Source: Thalassospira povalilytica
GTDB taxonomy: Bacteria > Pseudomonadota > Alphaproteobacteria > Rhodospirillales > Thalassospiraceae
Direction of reading: 5' to 3'
Length of the DNA stretch: 64,000 bases
Assembly: GCF_002844235.1 (NCBI RefSeq)
Contig: NZ_PGTS01000004.1
Coordinates: 248,001-312,000, forward strand
A program made the position numbers and the translations under genes. Positions 55,502-62,611 of this stretch are shown here, piece by piece (positions within the stretch are counted from its first letter, which is position 1; every line of letters starts with the position of its first letter). The notes beneath the pieces were generated by a model, which was not told the DNA's origin, ran no database searches, and saw nothing but the letters and a program-made list of their open reading frames with translations.

Positions 55502-56836
55502 CTAACCACAAGCACGCAGGGATTTTCCAAGCGCCTCGATAAAGAAATCGACTTCTGATCGTTTCAGGCACAGGGGTGGGCGAATTTTCAAGGTTTGCCC
55601 GTATTTTCCCGCCGCTCCGATCAGAACACGGTGACGGCGCATGGCATTGATGACATCGCCCACCAGTTGACCGCTTGGTCGGGTCGGGTCACCGTCTTCT
55701 GACAGATCCACCCCCAAAAACAGCCCCGCCCCGCGTATATCACTGATCCGGCCATCCAGTTCGGCCAGATGCTGCAACCCTTCACGCAAATAGGCCCCGC
55801 AAACCGCGGCATTGTTCTGAAGATTTTCATCACGGATGACATCAAGCACCGCAAGACCCGTGGCCGCGGCAACCGGGCTTGCGGCAAAGGTGTTGAAATA
55901 GCCGACATCCTCGCAAAATGCGGCCAGCATTTCGGGCCGTACCGCGATCCCGGCCATCGGAAAACCATTGCCCATCGGTTTGCCCATGCTGACGATATCA
56001 GGGACGACGTCATGACGCGCAAATCCCCAAAACGCATCCCCGGTCCGGGCAAATCCGGGCTGGACCTCATCGGCGATGAACACACCGCCTGCACGGCGAA
56101 TAACCGCAACAGCCAGTCGGAAGAACCCCTTGGGATTGGAAAAGACCCCGTCACTTGAAAAGATGCTGTCGACAATCAGGGCCGCCACCCCGTGCCCGCG
56201 CTCTTTCAAGGTGATCGCAGCCGAATGCACCGCATCAGCAAACCCGGCGGCAATATTGTCGCCATAGGCATGCTTGCCCGGTGGTGCGATGGCAATCACG
56301 TGATCGGGCAAAACACCACGTTTGACTGCCGATGGCGATATCTCGGTCACAGCCGCCGTATTCCCGTGATAGGCACTTTCCGTCACGATGATGCCACGCG
56401 CCTTGGCCGCACGTTGCGCAATCCGGATGGCAAGATCGTTGGCCTCGCTACCGCTACAGGTCAGGACAATGTTTTCCAGATGGTCCGGAAATGTCGCCTT
56501 AAGGCGATCAAGATAGGTTTCAACTGTCTGATGCAGATAACGACTGTTGATATTCAGCCGGGCGGCCTGATTGGCCATGGCACTGACCACTTTTGGATGG
56601 CAATGCCCGACTGACGGCACATTGTTATAAAAATCGAGATAGTTGGTGCCATCGGCCGCTGTCATCCAGCACCCCGATGCCGACACCATTTCGATCGGGT
56701 CGCGATAAAACAGTACGGAGGCCGCCCCGACATTGCGCAACCGGCGCCCCAAAAGATCGCTTTGGGGGCTGTCTTTTTTCTGCGGGCCATGATTGTCAAA
56801 GGCATTCATATCCAGAATGGGGCGCGCCTTGGTCAT
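55502..56836 (-). CDS. Class III PLP enzyme, probable phospho-lyase (AGXT2L-like)
   Basis: A 444-residue class III aminotransferase-fold enzyme. The PLP Lys is in VSMGKPMGNG; VFIADEVQPGFARTG is the cofactor-binding Asp block. The signature NNVPSVGHCHPKVVSAM and LNINSRYLHQTVETYL is the style of AGXT2L1 (ethanolamine-phosphate phospho-lyase) and AGXT2L2 (5-phosphohydroxylysine phospho-lyase), as is YFNTFAASPVAAATGLAVL. These release ammonia and phosphate rather than transfer an amino group. The pairing with an overlapping kinase gene fits a kinase-then-lyase route. ATG 56836 is used; the frame extends to 56995 inside the kinase gene. True transamination is not excluded. Confidence 0.85.
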   Translation of the reverse strand: MTKARPILDMNAFDNHGPQKKDSPQSDLLGRRLRNVGAASVLFYRDPIEMVSASGCWMTAADGTNYLDFYNNVPSVGHCHPKVVSAMANQAARLNINSRYLHQTVETYLDRLKATFPDHLENIVLTCSGSEANDLAIRIAQRAAKARGIIVTESAYHGNTAAVTEISPSAVKRGVLPDHVIAIAPPGKHAYGDNIAAGFADAVHSAAITLKERGHGVAALIVDSIFSSDGVFSNPKGFFRLAVAVIRRAGGVFIADEVQPGFARTGDAFWGFARHDVVPDIVSMGKPMGNGFPMAGIAVRPEMLAAFCEDVGYFNTFAASPVAAATGLAVLDVIRDENLQNNAAVCGAYLREGLQHLAELDGRISDIRGAGLFLGVDLSEDGDPTRPSGQLVGDVINAMRRHRVLIGAAGKYGQTLKIRPPLCLKRSEVDFFIEALGKSLRACG

Positions 56837-57834
56837 TACGCCCCCTCTGCCGCAAGATAGCTTTGCGCCATGGCGATGGTGCCGTCGGTAAAACCGGTTC
56901 CCATTTCCCGGGCGGTCGGCGTTTCGGGATGGCTGGCAATCCAGGCCGTCAGCAACAACCGTCTGAGCATCACAAAACTGTCGAGCATCGCACAATCGGC
57001 ATCGGAAAACGGCGCAATCGTGCGATATCCCTCTATCCAGGCTTCCTTAAGCGCCGGCACAATCGGGTCCAGTTCGATAAAGCTGATGGCCGCGGCAAAG
57101 TCATAGCCAAACCAGCCAAATCCGCAGTCATCAAAATCAATAACGCCAAGCCGGTCCCCATCGACCAGAAGATTGGCCAGTCGCAGATCGGCATGGATCA
57201 GACCAAACCGGTCATTGCCCATACCAAACGTCACAAGCTTCTGATCCAGATGCTGGCAAACGCGCGTCAGCACCGCCAAACCGGTCGCATCAAGACCCGG
57301 TGCAGCACGCCAGTCCCCCCAATGCGGGGTCGCGCCAAGGGTCGTGTCAAAGGTCCAGCTTTTGCGCACAAAATTGACCGACCGTGCCCATTGCCGCGCA
57401 TGCCCGTGCAGGCGCGCACTGATCGCGCCCAGCTTGAAAAAACCATCCACCAGCGCATCATCCGCAGATGGTTCATCGCCTTGCATGAAATCAAAAGCAA
57501 CAACATGGCGACCAACCCCTTCCTGATCGAACTCGGCAACCAGTGATCCGTCACTGCGCATGCGCGGCTTGGGTGTGTCGACCACCTCGGCAGCGCGAAG
57601 CGCATTGATCCAGGCCAGCTCAGACTCGATTTCAGACCGTGTATGATATCCGGGGCGATGAACCCGCAAAATCAGCCGTGCGTCCGTTTTCGGGTCTGTC
57701 GCCAGAAACGTTGCATTCTCTGACACGGTCAAAAGCCTGACATCGGCATCAGCCCCCATGCCCCACCCCGGCAGAACCGAAATCGCACCGTCACGCAGGC
57801 GGCCAATCAGTTCGTCATCATATATTCCGCCCAA
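56836..57834 (-). CDS. APH-fold small-molecule kinase (hydroxylysine kinase-like)
   Basis: A 332-residue aminoglycoside phosphotransferase-fold kinase. Catalytic residues are in HADLRLANLLVD (about 214-225, HxDxxxxN) and the metal-binding IDFDDCGFGWFGYDFA (about 230-245). The N-lobe has ILRVHRPGYHTRSEIESELAW. Such kinases phosphorylate amino alcohols, hydroxylysine, choline or homoserine. The stop shares a base with the start of the PLP enzyme gene, so they are translated as a pair, consistent with making the substrate for the phospho-lyase. The ATG at 57834 is divergent from the SDR gene. Confidence 0.85.
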   Translation of the reverse strand: MGGIYDDELIGRLRDGAISVLPGWGMGADADVRLLTVSENATFLATDPKTDARLILRVHRPGYHTRSEIESELAWINALRAAEVVDTPKPRMRSDGSLVAEFDQEGVGRHVVAFDFMQGDEPSADDALVDGFFKLGAISARLHGHARQWARSVNFVRKSWTFDTTLGATPHWGDWRAAPGLDATGLAVLTRVCQHLDQKLVTFGMGNDRFGLIHADLRLANLLVDGDRLGVIDFDDCGFGWFGYDFAAAISFIELDPIVPALKEAWIEGYRTIAPFSDADCAMLDSFVMLRRLLLTAWIASHPETPTAREMGTGFTDGTIAMAQSYLAAEGA

Positions 57835-58296
57835 TGCAGCCTCCCCTTTTGCGCTGTTCCGGTCCCCGGCTCACCTGTTGGCCTGTGCCCGATCCAACAA
57901 TCTTTAACCTACCGTCATCCGGCCACGGCACGACCACCGGCATCACCGCCTTAACCGCGTCCTCGCGTTCCGGCATGTCCCGGCATGCCCCTTCATGTCG
58001 CCGTCCCGCCTTTGCCGCCCTGCCTTTGCCCCCCGGCCTTTGGTCGTCCTTACCGGCCATGGCAGCAGGCTCCCCTCGAACTAACGGGCTTTAACTGGCG
58101 GGCTTTCTGATAAGCCGTCCGAAACAGTGTTCTGTGAATAGTGCGCCTTAAAATGTGTAACTTGCAACATTTTTTGTTGCATCACGGAAAAAACCACCCA
58201 ATCATCAGGAAAACACATCGCAACACACAATCAGGGTAGCGCCACACCATCCCCATCGGGGTATCGGACACTGGCACCTTCACGAAAGGATCCACC
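57835..58296. other. Divergent regulatory region between the kinase-lyase operon and the SDR gene
   Basis: 462 bases with no convincing gene. The half next to the kinase gene (57850-58070) is GC-rich and has loose CGGCATG/CCGGCATC-like repeats. The half next to the SDR gene turns AT-richer and holds the inverted repeat TGCAACA-N5-TGTTGCA at 58163-58181. Confidence 0.6.
58163..58181. promoter_or_regulatory. Inverted repeat TGCAACA-N5-TGTTGCA before the SDR gene
   Basis: A perfect seven-base inverted repeat around five T, 116 bases before the SDR start. Its left part (CTTGCAACAT, 58161-58170) is identical to ten bases of the repeats before the two receptor genes, so one regulator may bind all three. 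Confidence 0.45.
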
Positions 58297-59076
58297 ATGC
58301 TGACTTCAATTTCGGGAAAAACTGTCATCGTCACGGGTGGCTCCAAAGGGATCGGCAAGGGCATCGCCAACGTCTTTGCCAAACAGGGGGCCAAAGTCAT
58401 GATTGCGGCCCGCACAGAAAAGGATGCGGCCATCGCAGTTGGCGAAATCACGGGTGCTGGCGGGACGGCCGATATGGTTTTGTGTGATGTGTCGGACTGG
58501 GATCAGGTCGCCGGGATGGCGGAATATACTGCCAAGACGTTTGGCGGCATTGATATCCTGTGCGCCAATGCCGGAATTTTCCCGCAAGTCAAAATGATCG
58601 ATATGACGGCAGATGACTGGGACCAGATCATGACCACCAACCTTAAAAGCAGCTTTCTGTGCGTTAAGGCCTGCATCCCCTATTTTGAAAAAGCCGGCAA
58701 GGGACGGGTTGTGATTACCTCATCGATCACAGGCCCCGTAACCGGTTATCCCGGCTGGTCGCATTATGGTGCGTCCAAGGCCGGACAACTTGGCTTTATC
58801 CGCACCGCGGCAATGGAACTGTCGCGCTATAACACGACGATCAATGCCGTCATGCCCGGCAATATCATGACCGAAGGCCTTGCCGACCTTGGTCAGGACT
58901 ATCTGGATTCAATGGCCAGTTCGATCCCGCTCAAACGTCTGGGCAGCGTCGAAGACATCGCCAATGCGGCCCTGTTCTTTGCCTCGGACGAAGCGGCCTA
59001 TATCACCGGGCAATCCATCGTCGTTGACGGCGGCCAAATCCTTCCGGAATCGCTTGATGCCTTGGGCGAGATTTAA
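58297..59076 (+). CDS. SDR-family oxidoreductase (short-chain dehydrogenase)
   Basis: A 259-residue short-chain dehydrogenase/reductase of the FabG-like classical type. The cofactor motif is VTGGSKGIGKG (about 11-21), with NAG at ILCANAGIF. The catalytic Ser lies in VITSSITG and Tyr-x3-Lys in HYGASKAG. The C-terminus is GQSIVVDGGQILPES. It probably uses NAD(P) to oxidise an alcohol or reduce a ketone, for example the product of the neighbouring kinase-lyase route (inference). AAAGGA about nine bases before the ATG is the ribosome site. Confidence 0.9.
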   Translation: MLTSISGKTVIVTGGSKGIGKGIANVFAKQGAKVMIAARTEKDAAIAVGEITGAGGTADMVLCDVSDWDQVAGMAEYTAKTFGGIDILCANAGIFPQVKMIDMTADDWDQIMTTNLKSSFLCVKACIPYFEKAGKGRVVITSSITGPVTGYPGWSHYGASKAGQLGFIRTAAMELSRYNTTINAVMPGNIMTEGLADLGQDYLDSMASSIPLKRLGSVEDIANAALFFASDEAAYITGQSIVVDGGQILPESLDALGEI

Positions 59077-59170
59077 AATCTAAACAAGAAACTTAGTCAA
59101 GAAATGCACTTTAAGTTTGCATCCGATTTCCCGTTTGAATACAGATATTTCTGAATTTCAGGGGAGATCT

Positions 59171-59836
59171 ATGATGGAACGTCGCCACCTTAAACTTATT
59201 GCAGTTCTGGGATGTGTCGCATTTCTTGGCGCCTGTGCCACATCGCGAAGTGTCGTACAAATCGAAGAGCCGGATACCATCGAGAACCCGACGGAGGGTG
59301 TCGAAGTCCGAATTCTGGAAGTGAATGACAAACGGCAATTCGAAATTGATCCGCCGCGACCTGATATCCCGTCACTTGCCAATGACGAAATTGATGACGA
59401 TGCGATCACGGCGCGCGCATATGCCCGCAAACGCAACACATACGGCATGGCGTTGGGCGATGTGCTGATTCCGGAAGGCAAAACCGTTGCCGATGCCATT
59501 GCCAGAACCGTGGAAAATGGCTTCCAGGCTGCCGGATACCGCGTCCTGACACCCGCCGACCCCAATTACGATAAGGCTGCCGATGTCAAAGTCGACATTG
59601 CCGAGTTTTGGTCGTGGTTCGAACCCGGCTTCTGGCAGGTCACAGTCCACAATCGAAGCGACATCACCATCACGACAGATGCCGCAATTGCGCCCGAGCC
59701 GATTAAAGTGACTGAACACTACCGGGAAAACATGCAGATGGTTCTCGACAGTGATTGGCAGGCCAGCGCGATCAAAGCGTTAAAGCAGGTACGCGAAACA
59801 ATCACAGAACAGCTACAAAAGCTCTCGGTGCAATGA
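59171..59836 (+). CDS. Outer-membrane type lipoprotein (YajG-like)
   Basis: A 221-residue lipoprotein. The signal peptide ends in the lipobox FLGAC (about 18-22), so Cys22 would be lipidated. Residue 2 after Cys is Ala, not Asp, so sorting to the outer membrane is expected. The mature part resembles YajG: the segment VADAIARTVENGFQAAGYRVL and a final SDWQASAIKALKQVRETI. ATG 59171 is selected for the AGGGGAG nine bases before it. It is followed by a terminator and its role is unknown. Confidence 0.82.
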   Translation: MMERRHLKLIAVLGCVAFLGACATSRSVVQIEEPDTIENPTEGVEVRILEVNDKRQFEIDPPRPDIPSLANDEIDDDAITARAYARKRNTYGMALGDVLIPEGKTVADAIARTVENGFQAAGYRVLTPADPNYDKAADVKVDIAEFWSWFEPGFWQVTVHNRSDITITTDAAIAPEPIKVTEHYRENMQMVLDSDWQASAIKALKQVRETITEQLQKLSVQ

Positions 59837-59866
59837 AGCGTTGATAACCGTCATTCCGCAAAACTC

Positions 59867-59893
59867 AAAACCGCGCCATGATGGCGCGGTTTT
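59867..59893. terminator. Bidirectional terminator between the lipoprotein and DHFR-like genes
   Basis: AAAACCGCGCCAT (59867-59879) pairs with ATGGCGCGGTTTT (59881-59893) around one G, with T runs on both strands. Serves the two convergent genes. Confidence 0.93.
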
Positions 59894-59897
59894 TCGT

Positions 59898-60437
59898 TCA
59901 GATATCATGCAATCCATACTGGCTGCGCACCACGCCGGAATTATAGCGTTCTGATGCCAGCAACCGTGGCTTGATGCCACCGGCGTCACGCCCGAACAAT
60001 GATATGCCGTCCCCCAGAACTTCGGGGATCGTAAAGATATCCAGCTGATCGGCAAAGCCGCCAAACAGGAACTGTGTGACCACACTTCCGCCGCCAACAA
60101 CCCAGATGTCGCCATCGCCATTGCGGCTGTCGCGAAGCTGATCGACAAGTTCGATAATGCTGCCGCCATAGGCCTCGGTATTGGCCGGACGGTCTTGCGG
60201 AAGATCGCGTGATGTCAGAACGATGGTGCGGCGGGCCTCATAGGGCCAATCGCCAAATTCCATCACCTGATCAAAGGTGTTTCTGCCAATGATCAGCGTG
60301 CCTACGGAGTCCAGAAAATCATCAAAGCCGAATTCGGCCGGATCATATTCATCCAGCCAATCCACCGCACCATTGGTGCGCGCAATGAAGCCATCCAGAC
60401 TGACCGCGATGTAAATGCGGAACAGCTTTTTGCTCAT
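59898..60437 (-). CDS. Dihydrofolate reductase-fold (RibD C-terminal) protein
   Basis: A 179-residue protein with the DHFR/RibD C-terminal fold: FRIYIAVSLDGFIART (about 5-20), GTLIIGRNTFDQVMEFG, TIVLTSRDLPQ and DIWVVGGGSVVTQFL (NADPH-binding GGG). These stand-alone proteins reduce unknown substrates; genuine folate activity is doubtful. ATG 60437 replaces the TTG at 60449. Convergent with the lipoprotein gene. Confidence 0.87.
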   Translation of the reverse strand: MSKKLFRIYIAVSLDGFIARTNGAVDWLDEYDPAEFGFDDFLDSVGTLIIGRNTFDQVMEFGDWPYEARRTIVLTSRDLPQDRPANTEAYGGSIIELVDQLRDSRNGDGDIWVVGGGSVVTQFLFGGFADQLDIFTIPEVLGDGISLFGRDAGGIKPRLLASERYNSGVVRSQYGLHDI

Positions 60438-60601
60438 GTCTAGGTCCAACCTTTGGTGGGGTCTTTGCCCCTTGTTTGCTCGCGCAGATCATAACAGATC
60501 CCAAACCAAAGGTCGCAAGAAACACATTTCACCAACCGCCGGTGAAATGACTGTATCACCCAAAACGTTGATTTAAATCGCGTTTCATCAATGTTGTAAC
60601 A

Positions 60602-62044
60602 TCAACATTCAACCACGTTGACATTGACAGCAAGGCCACCCTGACTGGTTTCCTTGTACTTGCTTTGCATGTCGAGTCCCGTCTGGCGCATGGTTTCGAT
60701 CACACGATCGAGCGACACGGTATGCTGCCCGTCGCCGCGCATTGCCAGTCGCGCGGCATTGATTGCCTTGACCGCGCCCATGGTGTTGCGTTCGATGCAT
60801 GGCACCTGCACCAGACCGCCAATCGGATCGCATGTCAGGCCAAGATTGTGCTCCATCCCGATTTCGGCGGCATTTTCAACCTGCTCAGGCGTACCGCCCA
60901 GAACCGCACAAAGCGCGCCTGCGGCCATTGAACAGGCAACACCGACCTCGCCCTGACAACCGACTTCGGCCGCCGAGATGGATGCGCGTTTTTTATAGAT
61001 CGACCCAATCGCCGCCGCGGTCAGAAGAAATTCGCGAATTTTGGTCTGACTGACATTAGATCCGAACCGTTCGTAATACCGAAGCACGGCCGGAATGACG
61101 CCCGCCGCACCATTGGTCGGTGCGGTCACGACACGTCCGCCTGCGGCATTTTCCTCGTTCACGGCAAGGGCATAAAGATTGACCCAGTCAATCACCGTCA
61201 GCGGGTCGCGAAGGCCCGCTTCGGGTTTTTCGGTCAATTCATGATAAAGCTTTGATGCCCGGCGTTTGACATTCAACCCGCCGGGCAAAATGCCATCGGT
61301 TTTGCACCCGCGATCAATGCAATCCATCATTGCCCGATGAACACGATCGACAAATTCGTATGTTTCGTCCGGGCTGCGCCAGCTTTGTTCATTGGCCATC
61401 ATGATTTCGGCAATCGATGCACCTTCGCGTTTGCAAATGGCCATCAATTCATCGGCCGATGAAAACGGATGGGGCAGCGTGATATTGTCGCCGGAATATT
61501 CCGCCCCGCGATCATCGCCAGACACGATGAACCCGCCACCGACCGAGAAATATTCCTGTTCATGAATTTTCACGCCATCGCGGTCAAATGCGGTGATCCG
61601 CATGCCATTGGGATGCTGTGGCAGGGTTTCGGTAAAGTGAAACACCAGATTGGTTTCACGATTGAAATCAACCGGATGCTTGCCATAAAGCTGCAATTGC
61701 GCGCTGCTGTCGATGGCCTGCACGGTTGGCGCGACATCATCGGGGTCCACACTGCGCGGCCGATGGCCCGAAAGCCCCATGATTACGGCCGTATCGGTGG
61801 CGTGTCCCTTGCCGGTCAGGGCAAGCGATCCGTAAAGATCGACCACAACACTGCCCGCCTTGGTCAAAAGATTGCGGGCATCAAGTTCAAGACAAAACCT
61901 GTATCCGGCGCGCATTGGTCCGACGGTATGCGAACTCGATGGTCCGATCCCGATGGTATAAAGATCAACAACAGAAAGGTTTACGTCTTGCACAGAACCG
62001 TCCTGCGATCCCGAACGGGGACCGGTGGCGGGATTGGTGGTCAT
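60602..62044 (-). CDS. sdaA: L-serine ammonia-lyase (iron-sulfur type) SdaA
   Basis: A 480-residue iron-sulfur enzyme that converts L-serine to pyruvate and ammonia. The beta domain with [12 protein letters not shown] (about 37-48) is fused to the alpha domain. Cluster ligand cysteines are in [18 protein letters not shown] and [17 protein letters not shown] 62044 follows GGAGG seven bases away, an ideal ribosome site. The frame opening at 62200 overlaps the riboswitch and is rejected. It is monocistronic and controlled by a glycine riboswitch, so it should be induced when glycine is abundant, with glycine converted to serine first. Confidence 0.95.
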   Translation of the reverse strand: MTTNPATGPRSGSQDGSVQDVNLSVVDLYTIGIGPSSSHTVGPMRAGYRFCLELDARNLLTKAGSVVVDLYGSLALTGKGHATDTAVIMGLSGHRPRSVDPDDVAPTVQAIDSSAQLQLYGKHPVDFNRETNLVFHFTETLPQHPNGMRITAFDRDGVKIHEQEYFSVGGGFIVSGDDRGAEYSGDNITLPHPFSSADELMAICKREGASIAEIMMANEQSWRSPDETYEFVDRVHRAMMDCIDRGCKTDGILPGGLNVKRRASKLYHELTEKPEAGLRDPLTVIDWVNLYALAVNEENAAGGRVVTAPTNGAAGVIPAVLRYYERFGSNVSQTKIREFLLTAAAIGSIYKKRASISAAEVGCQGEVGVACSMAAGALCAVLGGTPEQVENAAEIGMEHNLGLTCDPIGGLVQVPCIERNTMGAVKAINAARLAMRGDGQHTVSLDRVIETMRQTGLDMQSKYKETSQGGLAVNVNVVEC

Positions 62045-62110
62045 AAGGGCCTCCTTCACGGCTCTTGAACGCGCGAAAATCGCGCCGTTTACGAACCGGT
62101 GTCTTGCCCC

Positions 62111-62332
62111 CTCTGTCCCTTGACCTGAGATTGTGCGCCCATGGGTCGAAAACAACATCAACCCACAGGTTTTCATCCTTCGGTGGAAGCCGGTTGTCAT
62201 ACATGTTTGATCTGTATGCGTGCCGAATTCTCTCTCCAGAGCCTCTATCCGCGACGGTCCATCTGCCTGAGAGTTTTATGGGGCTATTGCTCCTTCGGCG
62301 CCGGTTATGCGGGTAACCGGGCTCTCCCGTCG
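62111..62332 (-). ncRNA. Tandem glycine riboswitch upstream of sdaA
   Basis: On the minus strand, aptamer 1 spans 62332 to 62252. P1 is CGACGG pairing with CCGTCG, and the conserved core has GGGAGAGC, CGCCGAAGGAGCAA, AAACTCTCAGGC and GGACCG. Aptamer 2 spans 62241 to 62111, with P1 CTCTG pairing with CAGAG and core stretches GGAGAGA, CCACCGAAGGATGAAAA, AATCTCAGGTCAAGGGACAG. This is the standard two-aptamer layout. The short expression platform (62110-62045) holds GCGCGA-TTT-TCGCGC and the GGAGG of sdaA. Whether it acts on transcription or translation is not certain; the lack of a T run favours translation. Confidence 0.92.
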
Positions 62333-62611
62333 TGGTGCGAGACGCCATTTCTGCCGCCTCTGAGGATCACCGTTGGGGGCAGATTATCTGTGTCTGATAC
62401 CCCTGTCAAAAAGCAGCTTTGCACCTGCAAAAAATTCCAGGTCGGGGTACTGTTTCGCGGCCACATTCGTGCTAAATTGCCGAAATTACACATTTGCCTG
62501 TTGTGAGTAACGGTTGACCCACCCTGCCCGCACAACAGGATTGATGGCGAATTACCCGGTAAGTCACCATATTTACGGGTAATTCAGCCTTTATCTCTAT
62601 CAGTGGGGTTT
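62333..62611. other. Divergent region between the riboswitch and gpmI
   Basis: No gene. It must contain the promoters for sdaA (leftward) and gpmI (rightward). The inverted repeat AATTACCCG-N17-CGGGTAATT (62550-62558 and 62576-62584) is 28 bases before the gpmI start codon. Confidence 0.55.

Noticed and set aside
57818-58060. An 80-residue minus-strand frame upstream of the kinase gene
   Set aside because: It overlaps the kinase start region, has no visible ribosome site and shows unstructured Arg/Gly-rich composition.
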